The translations under genes and the position numbers were made by a program. Source: Imbricaverruca yamaguchii (taxonomy: Eukaryota; Arthropoda; Thecostraca; Neoverrucidae). Taken from it: a DNA stretch of 64,000 bases. Under the pieces are notes generated by a model that was given only the letters and a program-made list of their open reading frames with translations, was not told where the DNA came from and did no database searches. How positions within the stretch are numbered: the stretch's first letter is position 1; each line of letters begins with the position of its first letter. The DNA lies in the NCBI GenBank assembly GCA_034440575.1, contig JAOTOL010001660.1, forward strand, positions 2,841,001 to 2,905,000. The letters are read 5' to 3'. Below, in pieces: positions 21,441 to 32,922 of the stretch.

Positions 21441-22212
21441 CGTCTTAGCACGCGCCCTGAAGAGGGTGGGGCGAAATCCGCCCACCCCTCCGCTTTTTCG
21501 TACATAACTCCAGATTTCACCACGCGATAGACGTCGTTGTTTGCGTACCTGCCTAGAAGTAAACGACGCGTTGCTTAAAGAAGAAACACAAAATTCGGCC
21601 GATTTTTTATTTAGGGGCCGTAAAATAAATCGAAATCGCAGCGCCAGACAACTAAAATCGGCGCTGATGCGTTTCCCGTATGTTGGCAAGAGAGAAGTGT
21701 TCTTGGCAACACTAGCGACTTGTTTGATGTATATTGTTATGCTTGATAGTTTCAAAGTCATGTTAGGTCTCCGAGGTCAAGTTGGGTCAAGTTCATGGCA
21801 AGTTAATGGAAACAAACTTGATCAACTGGAATGTTGTCATAAACGCAAGCGTCTGTCATGCGATTGATGTCACTTTGCATGGGTATGGATTTTGCATTGC
21901 AGCAAATCGTTTCAGTAGGAAATCTGGGAGCACATAAAAGAAATGAGATAAATTAACGATAACAGATGTAGCCAGACTTTTTTGGGAACGAAATGTAGAA
22001 AGAAGATATATAATCTTCTATTTTACTCCATCAAATTTCCCATACGAAGCATTCCATGACGTCAAAGATGCCACAAGACCACAATATTAGCAAAACACAA
22101 AAGACACAAAGCAGAAACCGCAGGAAGGGAAGAAACACACACATGCACGAACGTTGACATGATAGCTGCCGGGAGTTATAGGTGTGTCGACTTATGCAAT
22201 GTAGCATTTTAA
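21441..22212. other. Unique sequence, no gene recognised
   Basis: Open frames at 21192-21761 (minus, 189 codons) and 21541-21867 (plus, 108 codons) overlap each other and partly the decayed array. Neither product is recognised, so no coding call is made. Confidence 0.4.
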
Positions 22213-23043
22213 CCCGCCCGTCTCTTTTGTCAGATCCTCATGCCCCGTCTCGAGAGGGGGGGGGGGTTCGATAGAGATTCCACATATGATTTCCAAACTA
22301 AGCGTCGCACGAAAAAGAAATAGGTGTCATCGGAAAGCATTCGACGAGTATGGCTTGGCACCACCGCACCCCAATATTCTCCAAAAAGCGAAGTCACTAG
22401 GGGCCCTAGAGTTCCACGATTTACATTATGTTTGTGGCTCTGGGCGGTTCATTTTGAGGGAGGTATGAAAAAAAAATTATTTGGAATCAGAAAAGGAAAG
22501 GGAAATCGATAAGACCCATACATTTTTTGGCCACCCAAAAATCAATTTTTGTTGTTGAAATTTCGCAATTTTGAGTTTCAATTTTTGTTTAATTTTCCAT
22601 TTCTGATGGGTAGAGCGGACCGGAAAACATTGTCCAAAGTCAACTTGCTCTAATAAAAATTCTTAATTCAGCCAGTATCTTCGATTTGAACTCTGGGGGA
22701 AATGTGTAAAATTAGTAAGTAATAAAAAAATGGAGAAAATGAAGAATTCTTCTTGTACGTTTTGTTGCATCCCTAGGGATAAGCAAACGCTGAAAATGTC
22801 ATGAAAATATCCTTATCCGTTAAAGTGTGACGACTGGTTGAACTGTTTTGGAGGCGGCCTCACTTGATCTTAACTAACTCGCTGACTCTAGATGACCGGA
22901 CTTTACAATTTTGACACAACATATAAAATTGATGTGGGAAAGGATATGCCAAGTTTTGGTGCGCTGCCGCGCGCCGATCTTTCACTATCCGCCGAAAACC
23001 TTATGGGGGTGGGGTCATCAACGACCTCCCTCGAAACGGCTCG
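22213..23043 (+). mobile_element. Dispersed element family 2, copy B
   Basis: Starts CCCGCCCGTCTCTTTTGTCAG, with a G-run nearby, and ends with a decayed cgaaacggctcgg. It shares with copies A and C the blocks ccaaactaagcgtc, cattcgacgagtatgg, ggttcattttg-gg, gggtagagcggacc, ggataagcaaacgctgaaa and gtgacgactggttgaac. It is the most diverged of the three. No coding capacity. Confidence 0.75.
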
Positions 23044-23895
23044 GATTAAAATGATTTTTGCAGAATTTGAGCAGCGTGAGGGAAATTATCAAGGGATAGC
23101 AGAAGAAAAAACATTTGAACAGGGGGAGAGAGTTGAAATTCGGTGACTTAGAAACAATGGTGTTAGGCTGGACACCCTCTACGGAAAAATTTCACCTGTC
23201 ACTACAGATTTTAACTAAGAAATATTGAGGAAAAAATCCACTATGCAACAATGGTGATTAAATTCCGACAAGCACTTCAAAAATGAGGGTGTGTTGAACC
23301 ACCTCTAAATCGTCGGCCCTCCCCAAGCCGCAAATCACAGGTGCGCCACGGATGCAATTCCGGAGATGATAATTAGCTGAAAAAGCTTCAACGCTAAGCC
23401 CAAAGTACTTGTAATACCGGTAAAATACTGACTCACTACCCTTGGCCCGACTGCTGATCTGTAGCTGAAGCCAATCAATGCACCAGACCAGCCACCTGCA
23501 GTTTCAATGGTGGCTTAACTTTACCACCGCTGGAGTGGGCTGCATGCACGATAATTCCTGCTACGTCGTGCTTCTGATTGTGTTTATTTTTTGCTGTCAG
23601 TCTCCACCGAACCACGTCACTCGGGGCTCGACACACATGGCAAAATCTAAAAGCATAAGCGTGTCCACTTTCGATATCGAGATACAAATGTCAAGAAAAG
23701 CTACGCTGGCGTTCCGACAATACGCTGAAGGCTTTGTACACATCCGTCATCGGTTTCGTTTATTGATTGCAATTAATATGAAGGCAAGTCAATAACGACT
23801 TGTACAATGTTTGCTACAGTCACATCGAGAGACCAACGCTCCGAGATGTTTGAAATGTTCTCACTTCACACATGGATCAGATTCTTGCTCCACAC
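23044..23895. other. Unique sequence, no gene recognised
   Basis: A 105-codon frame (23478-23795 plus) and an overlapping 70-codon minus frame are not recognised. The region ends in the decaying left edge of the 24-bp array. Confidence 0.45.
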
Positions 23896-26800
23896 GCGGA
23901 ACATGTTCTTACTCGAAACAAGGATATGTTTTACCCCACACGGAGCATGTTCTTACTCCACTCACGGAGCATGTTCTTACCCCACACGGAGCATGTTCTT
24001 ACTCCACCCACGGAGCATGTTCTTACCCCACACACGGAGCATGTTCTTACCCCACACACGGAGCATGTTCTTACCCCACACGGAGCATGTTCTTATCCCA
24101 CACACGGAGCATGTTCTTACCCCACACACGGAGCATGTTCTTACCCCACACACGGAGCATGTTCTTACTCCACACACGGAGCATGTTCTTACCCCACACA
24201 CGGAGCATGTTCTTACCCCACACACGGAGCATGTTCTTACCCCACACACGGAGCATGTTCTTACTCCACACACGGAGCATGTTCCTACTCCACACACGGA
24301 GCATGTTCTTACCCCACACGGAGCATGTTCTTACCCCACACACGGAGCATGTTCTTACCCCACACACGGAGCATGTTCTTACTCCACACACGGAGCATGT
24401 TCCTACTCCACACACGGAGCATGTTCTTACCCCACACACGGAGCATGTTCTTACTCCACACACAGAGCATGTTCTTACCCCACACACGGAGCATGTTCTT
24501 ACCCCACACACGGAGCATGTTCCTACTCCACCCACGGAGCATGTTCTTACTCCACACACGGAGCATGTTCTTACTCCACACACGGAGCATGTTCTTACTC
24601 CACACACGGAGCATGTTCTTACTCCACTCACGGAGCATGTTCTTACCCCACTCACGGAGCATGTTCCTACTCCACTCATGGAGCATGTTCTTACCCCACA
24701 CACGGAGCATGTTCTTACCCCACACACGGAGCATGTTCTTACTCCACACACGGAGCATGTTCTTACTCCCCACACGGAGCATGTTCTTACCCCACACACG
24801 GAGCATGTTCTTACTCCCCACAGGGAGCATGTTCTTACTCCACACACGGAGCATGTTCTTACTCCACACACGGAGCATGTTCTTACCCCACACACGGAGC
24901 ATGTTCTTACTCCACACACGGAGCATGTTCTTACCCCACACACGGAGCATGTTCTTACCCGACACACGGAGCATGTTCTTACTCCACACACGGAGCATGT
25001 TCTTACCCCACACACGGAGCATGTTCTTACTCCACACACGGAGCATGTTCTTACCCCACACACGGAGCATGTTCTTACCCCACACACGGAGCATGTTCTT
25101 ACTCCACACACGGAGCATGTTCTTACCCCACACACGGAGCATGTTCTTACCCCACACACGGAGCATGTTCTTACTCCACACACGGAGCATGTTCTTACCC
25201 CACACACGGAGCATGTTCTTACCCCACACACGGAGCATGTTCTTACCCCACACGGAGCATGTTCTTACCCAACACACGGAGCATGTTCTTACCCACACAC
25301 GGAGCATGTTCTTACTCCACACACGGAGCATGTTCTTACCCACACACGGAGCATGTTCTTACCCCACACACGGAGCATGTTCTTACCCCACACACGGAGC
25401 ATGTTCTTACCCCACACACGGAGCATGTTCTTACCCCACACACGGAGCATGTTCTTACCCCACACACGGAGCATGTTCTTACCCCACACACGGAGCATGT
25501 TCTTACCCCACACACGGAGCATGTTCTTACCCACACACGGAGCATGTTCTTACCCCACACACGGAGCATGTTCTTACTCCACACACGGAGCATGTTCTTA
25601 CTCCACACACGGAGCATGTTCTTACCCCACACACGGAGCATGTTCTACTCCACACACGGAGCATGTTCTTACCCCACACACGGAGCATGTTCTTACCCCA
25701 CACACGGAGCATGTTCTTACTCCACACACGGAGCATGTTCTTACTCCACACACGGAGCATGTTCTTACTCCACACACGGAGCATGTTCTTACCCCACACA
25801 CGGAGCATGTTCTTACTCCACTCACGGAGCATGTTCTTACCCCACTCACGGAGCATGTTCTTACCCCACTCACGGAGCATGTTCTTACCCCACACACGGA
25901 GCATGTTCTTACCCCACACACGGAGCATGTTCTTACCCCACACACGGAGCATGTTCTTACCCCCACACGGAGCATGTTCTTACTCCACACACGGAGCATG
26001 TTCTTACCCCCCACACGGAGCATGTTCTTACCCCACACACGGAGCATGTTCTTACTCCACACACGGAGCATGTTCTTACCCCACACACGGAGCATGTTCT
26101 TACCCCACACACGGAGCATGTTCTTACTCCACACACGGAGCATGTTCTTACCCCACACACGGAGCATGTTCTTACCCGACACACGGAGCATGTTCTTACC
26201 CCACACACGGAGCATGTTCTTACCCCACACACGGAGCATGTTCTTACCCCCACACGGAGCATGTTCTTACCCAACACACGGAGCATGTTCTTACTCCACA
26301 CACGGAGCATGTTCTTACTCCACACACGGAGCATGTTCTTACCCCACACACGGAGCATGTTCTTACCCCACACACGGAGCATGCTCCTACTCCACACACG
26401 GAGCATGTTCTTACTCCACCCACGGAGCATGTTCTTACCCCACACGGAGCATGTTCTTACCCCACACACGGAGCATGTTCTTACTCCACACACGGAGCAT
26501 GTTCTTACCCCACACACGGAGCATGTTCTTACCCCACACACGGAGCATGTTCTTACCCCACACGGAGCATGTTCTTACCCCACACACGGAGCATGTTCTT
26601 ACTCCACACACGGAGCATGTTCTTACTCCACACACGGAGCATGTTCTTACCCCACACACGGAGCATGTTCTTACCCCACACACGGAGCATGTTCCTACTC
26701 CACACACGGAGCATGTTCTTATCCCACACACGGAGCATGTTCTTACTCCACACACGGAGCATGTTCCTACTCCACCCACGGAGCATGTTCTTACTCCACA

Positions 26801-26930
26801 CACGGAGCATGTTCTTACTCCACACACGGAGCATGTTCTTACTCCACACACGGAGCATGTTCTTACTCCACACACGGAGCATGTTCTTACCCCACACATG
26901 GAACATGTTCCTGCTCCACACACGGGTAGC
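23896..26930. repeat. 24-bp minisatellite, about 126 copies
   Basis: The conserved part of the unit is cacggagcatgttcttac, preceded by a variable cccca(ca)n. Loss of a ca or c/t gives 22- and 23-bp units. The units are stop-free in all plus phases, so three overlapping plus frames exceed 1,000 codons (THGACSYP, PHTEHVLT and RSMFLPHT repeats); minus frames are open too. Every unit contains GAGCATGTTC. Edges are degenerate (gaacatgttcttactcg on the left; tggaacatgttcctgctcc and then more distant copies on the right) while the centre is homogeneous, as expected for unequal exchange. Confidence 0.97.
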
Positions 26931-28862
26931 CTTGGTTCTATACAGACTTCTTTCACACATCTTCTTTCTCCACACAACGAGTATGCTCTTGCTCGATGTA
27001 TCTTGTCGATTAAGAACTCGTCATATCTTGACATGTCTTTTTCGGCAATATCTTAGAGGTGCTTTCCAAGTCATGTTTTTCCATCTATCCTCAACGGCCA
27101 AATCACAATTTCCAAATGTTGTGTGGTGCTGGGGAAAGGTTAGCGTGCCTCTCAAGGATTTATTGCGCTGCGAAGGTTTACTGTAAGTAAACTTAAGTAC
27201 TGTAAGCATACTGACGTAGTGTGATAATTTTATGATTGTACTGACAACGCCAAAATATAGGAGTCCACACCGATGCGAGATGCATGATGCAATCGGAAGT
27301 TTTTGCGCATTTTCCAAAAAAATATCTTCGCTCTATTAAACTTAATTAGTAGCGCAATAAGGAAACGTTCAGCAGTATTCGTCAAATATGGTTCGCATTC
27401 GTTGTGAGAGCCCATTAACCCACCAGTTTTTGGGCGGTTACTAGTCTTCCTTTCATCATGAATAACATACCGAAAGATTGGCGTATATAACCCGTTTAAT
27501 CTGTCCAGCTGCATTCAATTGAGCATGCATCCCGTGAAAAGCTAGATTAAGATTAAACAGCTATACGGTAGCCTTTCGAGATATCGGTTCCAAAAACAAG
27601 CATGGTGGTTGTGTGCTCGCAATGGCGAAGTTTTAACCGTGTACTTGCCGTCTCTGCCTATATCCATCCCACGCCAGCCCTGGACGATCTTTGGTATGTA
27701 CAATATCGCGATTATGATGAGTACGGAACAATCGATGATTGAGTCAAGGTCAATCAATCGAGACTTGACCATCTTTTGCCGTGACCTTGACTAACACGAG
27801 TTATCATCTACACTTTATATTTTAATACTATTGACCGCAAGATATTAAGAGTAATTAAGTCTCCCCAGCTATCTCCAAAACATCGTGTTAATAGCCAACT
27901 AAAGTTCGAAGCTTTTAGAGAAGGGCTGGCATACTCCAGCCAATATCCACTACGTCTTACTAACGTTGGCCTGATCTTGTGACGGTCAAAACGTAACCTT
28001 GTACGTACGTCGGGGAGGTAGCTCAAGTTGGTTCAACAACAAAAACCAACCTATATATTTTGTTTCATAAAACGGTTGTATCATCGAAATGAAACAAAGA
28101 AACATGAAATTACGAGTTTTAGTGCTATATTAGTGCAATGTGCAATGTTCGGATATAACTCCAACTTGAATCAATATGTGCAGTAGTCGATGCATCATTT
28201 TTCGTCTCGGAGTTACCTAGATCAACATTAGTATTGGTACGCATAGCTAGGTACTTATACAAATTGCAATGGAAACATGTCTTTTTCTACCTGCTGACAG
28301 TGTTCTCAGGAGCTGATCGGGTTGTTTATTTGGGCTTAGGAACCCTCAAACCAGTCTTATGATGACCAGTGCCTAATTCTAGGTGATCGTCAATAATTGG
28401 CTTATTCAAACGTGGCTAAATTTGGAGCAGTCGGTCAGGATACCCTAGGCGTGGTTTGTATGTATAGCTAAGGTTTCGGTAATTCAATCATAACAACGTT
28501 TTGCTTACTAGGAAATTATACACCCGAAGACACAAGAGATCTGGAAAGCCTGACCACATTGGAACCCTCCACAGCCGCACGTTCTACCGCCGGCCGACAA
28601 ATCATTTACGGTGCCCATTACCGGGACAACTACACAATCTACACCGTGTAGCTGTCGGCAATTACGCGGGGTTAGTCGTGGCTAATGACGTCAGCTGTCA
28701 GACCCCGACTCGAACGGCTGTCTCGGCCCGATCTGCGCAGCGGGACCCCTTCGGCGCCTGCCCTTCCTTCCGCTACCGCAGCGACCTGCCACCGACTGCC
28801 GACCGGCTGCCGACCCGGACAAGCCGGTGTACACCACTCGGCGTCATGTGGTCCCGGGTGAC
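26931..28862. other. Unique sequence, no gene recognised
   Basis: Starts with the decaying edge of the 24-bp array (to about 27030). Open frames of 94-98 codons on the minus strand (27021-27514) and a plus frame from 28501 entering the next array are not recognised. The part 28680-28860 is GC-rich and open in more than one frame. Confidence 0.45.
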
Positions 28863-28865
28863 CTT

Positions 28866-29166
28866 GATCCACACAGATCCACAGGTCCACATATTTGCAT
28901 ATCTACATATTTACATATTCATAAATCTATATATCGACATATTACATATCCAGAAATCTACATATCCACAAATCTACGCATCTACAGATCTACATGTCCA
29001 AATATCTACGCATCTACAGATTTGCGTATCCTCAGATCTACATATCCTCATATCCACAGATCATGAGATCTGCATATCCACATACCTGCATATCAACATA
29101 TCTGCATATCCACAGGTCTGCATATCCACATGCCTGCATGTTCACAGATCCACATATCCGCATGCA
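28866..29166. repeat. 16-bp degenerate minisatellite
   Basis: From about 28944 the sequence divides exactly into 16-bp units of the type acatatccacagatct, about 14 units with many substitutions but hardly any indels. The part to the left is more irregular. Confidence 0.85.
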
Positions 29167-29291
29167 GTGTGAGCGGATATTTGGCGGGTATCGGGTCACT
29201 GAAGGGTCGTCCTGTCGCCACCACAGCGCCACCTCATGTCGTCACCGTCCACACCGCGCCTGTCGGACGGCGGCGCCCACGCCTCTGGCCG

Positions 29292-29893
29292 TCGGCCCAC
29301 ACCGGCCCACACCGGCCCACACCGGCCCACACCGGCCCACACCGGCCCACACCGGCCCACACCGGCCCACACCGGCCCACACCGGCCCACACCGGCCCAC
29401 ACCGGCCCACACCGGCCCACACCGGCCCACACCGGCCCACACCGGCCCACACCGGCCCAGGCCGACCCACACCGGCCCACACCGGCCCACACCGACCCAC
29501 ACCGGCCCACACCGGCCCACACCGACCCACACCGGCCCACACCGGCCCACACCGGCCCACACCGGCCCACACCGGCCCACACCGGCCCACACCGGCCCAC
29601 ACCGGCCCACACCGGCCCACACCGGCCCACACCGGCCCACACCGGCCCACACCGGCCCACACCGGCCCACACCGGCCCAGGCCGACCCACACCGGCCCAC
29701 ACCGGCCCACACCGACCCACACCGGCCCACACCGGCCCACACCGGCCCACACCGACCCACACCGGCCCACACCGGCCCAGGCCGACCCACACCGGCCCAC
29801 ACCGGCCCACACCGGCCCACACCGGCCCACACCGGCCCACACCGGCCCACACCGGCCCACACCGGCCCACACCGGCCCACACCGGCCCACACC
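29292..29893. repeat. 10-bp minisatellite (accggcccac), about 60 copies
   Basis: Near-perfect units; variants are accgacccac and aggccgaccc, the latter at about 29460, 29680 and 29780. It is stop-free in all six frames, so frames of 217-307 codons on both strands are artefacts. One CpG and one GGCC fall in each unit, once per roughly one helical turn. Confidence 0.97.
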
Positions 29894-29929
29894 AACCAAC
29901 GGCGACTCAGTCTCTAGCCCACAACAACT

Positions 29930-30245
29930 CAGATCAACCCGCAGCCGCCCACACTGGGCCATATCTAGCCGCACCAATACATACTAGCCAACAACATCTT
30001 TCAGCAGCCCATACACCAGACCACAGGAGCCCACACTAACAACTCTGGGCAACGTCCACACTTGGCCATATCTGGCCACACGAACACACACTAGCCAACA
30101 ACGGCCTTCAGTAGCCGATAACACCAGGCCACAATAGCCCACACTAACACACATTGGCCAACAACAGCCTTCAGCAGCCCACACACGAAGCCTCAATAGC
30201 TCACGCTAGCGCACATTAGCCAATCACATCCCAACAGCCGTCCAC
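29930..30245. repeat. 62-63-bp degenerate tandem repeat
   Basis: Anchor gccaacaac or gccaatcac occurs at 29987, 30094, 30157 and 30219; the last two spacings are 63 and 62 bp, and the first (107 bp) has an irregular interval. Units carry cagcagcccacac and cacattggcc phrases. Confidence 0.7.
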
Positions 30246-30309
30246 ACCAGTAATATTCCATGTCGGTCAACCAACGCTCGCTTGCACCACTGCACAGGGC
30301 GAATGTCGG

Positions 30310-30800
30310 CCCCTAGTGAGGCTGCGTGTCCTGCCCCAGTAAGGCTTGGTGTCCTTCCACAGTTAGGCTGCGAGTCCTACCACAGTTAGGCTGCGAGTCC
30401 TACCCTAGTGAGGGTTGGTGTCCTTCCCCAATGGGGATGCGTCATTCCCCAGTGAGGCTGCGTGTCCTTCCCTAGTGATATGCGTGCACTGTCCCAGTGA
30501 GGCTGCGTGCCCTTCCCCAGTGAGGATACGTGCCCTACCCCAGTGAAGCCGCGTGTCCTTCCCCAGTGAGAGGCCACGTGTCCTTCCCCCGTACGGTGCC
30601 GCGTGTCCTTCCCCAGTGAGGCGCCGCGTGTCCTTCCCCAGTGAGAGGCCACGTGTCCTTCCCCCGTACGGTGCCGCGTGTCCTTCCCCAGTGAGAGGCC
30701 ACGTGTCCTTCCCCCGTACGGTGCCGCGTGTCCTTCCCCAGTGAGGCGCCGCGTGTCCTTCCCCAGTGAGAGGCCACGTGTCCTTCCCCCGTACGGTGCC
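30310..30800. repeat. 25-bp minisatellite with variant higher-order pattern
   Basis: Units are built on cgtgtccttccccagtgag. In the right half two types alternate, one with gaggccacgtgtcc and one with cccccgtacggtgcc, forming a longer block that repeats from about 30560 to 30800. It runs directly into a CpG island. Both strands are largely stop-free. Confidence 0.88.
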
Positions 30801-31330
30801 GGCGTGGCGCGACGGCGCCGAACGAGATTGGGCCGGGGGCGGTGTCCTCCAGCGGCGCCGGGGCGGCGGCGGCCGCCTCCGAGGGGCGGCGGCGACGCCG
30901 GCGCCGGTGCGGCGGCGGCGGCGCGGCCGTGTCGCGAACCGGCGCGCCCAGGGCCGGCGCGGCGGCGCCGCGCTGCGCCGCGAGAGCACCTAATCACAAC
31001 CATCGCCGGCCGGCGACGAATTACCACAGATGGCCGGCCCATTTAGTGGGCGTGCGCGGCCGGCAGGACGCGCCCGATCGTGCGCTGCCGGAGCCGGCCG
31101 CTGGTCTCGGTCACGTGCTGCGACGGCCAGCGCTGGCCCGCTGGCGCCCCGCTGGTGCCCCGTTGGCGCCCCGTTGGCGCCCCGCTGGCGCCCCGTTGGC
31201 GCCCTGCTGGCGCCCCGTTGGCGCCACATTGACGCCCAGCTGGCGCCCCGCTGGCGCCCCGCCGCCGACGACGCGGGGGCGCGCTGCCGAGATGCAGGCC
31301 ATCCCAGCGGTTGGTCGCCGCTGCCCTTAG
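30790..31330. promoter_or_regulatory. Extremely GC-rich CpG island
   Basis: Dense CGG/GCC runs with ggccgggggcgg, gcggcggccgcc and many CpGs are followed by a GGCGCC array. The composition suggests an unmethylated island or promoter. Overlapping frames on both strands are explained by GC content. No first exon could be fixed. Confidence 0.4.
31136..31268. repeat. 11-bp minisatellite (gctggcgcccc), about 12 copies
   Basis: Units are gctggcgcccc or gttggcgcccc with a GGCGCC palindrome in most. The ttggcgcc form resembles an E2F-type site, but this may be coincidental. Confidence 0.9.
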
Positions 31331-31526
31331 GGGTAGCTTTGCTGCTGAGCGACCTTTCAATGTGACTCTGGTCATGCTCTCCAATGGTGTAAAATAAGGA
31401 AGTGGGTGTCAGATCTTCGGGGTTCAACCTTTTCATTGTTCGCAGGCGAAGAAGATGTCAAAGAAGATGGAATTATGTCGATGATGATAGAATTTCTTCC
31501 CGCTATTTCTATAGCTGCAAAGGTCT

Positions 31527-31997
31527 CTCACATCAGGCGTGACAGACGGCACGCAAAGGCACACATCCGGCGTGACAGACGGCACGCAAAGGCACACATC
31601 CGGCGTGACAGACGGCACGCAAAGGCTCACATCCGGCGTGACAGACGGCACGCAAAGCCACACATCCGGCGTGACAAACGGCACGCAAAGGCACACATCC
31701 GGCGTGACGGGCGGCACACAAAGGCACACATCCGGCGTGACAGACGGCACGCAAAGGCACACATCCGGCGTGACAGATGGCACGCAAAGCCACACATCCG
31801 GCGTGACAAACGGCACGCAAAGGCACACATCCGGCGTGACAGACGGCACGCAAGGGCACACATCCGGCGTGACGGGCGGCACACAAAGGCACACATCCGG
31901 CGTGACAGACGGCACGCAAAGGCACACATCCGGCGTGACAGACGGTACGCAAAGGCACACATCCGGCGGGGCAGACGGCACGCGATGGCGCGCATCC
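31527..31997. repeat. 33-bp minisatellite, about 14 copies
   Basis: Units contain cacatccggcgtgacagac and ggcacgcaaagg. Substitutions at a few positions (agc cac, aca aac, gcg ggc) recur in a similar order twice, about 165-198 bp apart, showing block duplication. Plus frames TSGVTDGTQRH and HIRRDRRHAKA both stay open. Confidence 0.93.
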
Positions 31998-32919
31998 AGT
32001 GTAACATGTGGCGCCAATGGAGCGAATGCATGTGAGCACGTGCACGTTTGGCTGCATGGCATACTCGGTTAAACATAGCCCGACTCAAATCAAAGCGACC
32101 GCTTGCAAAATAGATTTACGGTTACCAACGAAAACATCATGTTCTGCTTCCGAAACGCGCACGTGCTCGCTACCGCCATGCGCTACCGTCCTCGAGCACG
32201 TTCCTCATGATTCTGGCGCTCAGTGTAGCATCAGCGGCGAAATACAAAGCGCATACGGCTCAAGGTCACGGAAAAATCACACGAATGCATGCAGAATGTG
32301 TGTCATAACTTCCACAGCAAACATCCTCAGACACACAACATCCACAAGTAAGCAACTTTCACAGGCATAATGCTCCCACTTCAACTCACGTCATGTCAAT
32401 CGCATCAATCAATCGCTCAGTAATGTTCTTGACATTGGCATCTGAGGAATCTGTAGCTCCACTACGCCTTGCAATGGCTAAGATTGTCATCTGATTGAGA
32501 CTGGTCAAGCACAGCAAGATCGTGATCATAGGGCCATAGCTGGCGTTTTGATGGGACGCACGGGTACACTTTGGAACATAAGACCTATGCCTCCGGTAAA
32601 GCCGTAAACTTTCATTGTTTTCGTTTAACACCCGATACTTAACATGGCATGCAACCGGGCATTATTAAGAATAAGGAAGTGCGGAACACTGGTACCTTGC
32701 AACTCTCTTGATCTTGTCCTCATTGGTGGGCTGGGGCACCGCCCAATCTATGCCAGTAGGGAGGGGTGGATATGGTCCGGACACTTCATTAAAAGAACAT
32801 TTACCTTCCCAAGACTGAACCACTAATTATAGTGGAAGCAGAAGTTTGCAGCAATAAACAATGCCATTGCTTTGAGAGGATGGAAAGAGCAGCTTAAGTG
32901 AAAATGCTGTACCACGCTA
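31998..32919. other. Unique sequence, no gene recognised
   Basis: Short frames only (up to about 120 codons at 32008-32370, overlapping the array end). No motif, repeat or RNA recognised. Confidence 0.5.
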
Positions 32920-32922
32920 CGC

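Noticed and set aside
21192..21867. 189-codon minus and 108-codon plus frames
   Set aside because: They overlap each other, and the minus frame runs into the decayed minisatellite. Products not recognised.
23807..27186. Three overlapping plus-strand frames of 1,040-1,104 codons
   Set aside because: All arise from a stop-free 24-bp unit, and the minus strand is also open. The protein would be only an 8-residue repeat, and unit-length changes swap the frames freely, so there is no sign of frame conservation.
29130..30039. Proline/threonine-rich and glycine-rich proteins from the 10-bp array
   Set aside because: All six frames are open. It is a product of the accggcccac unit.
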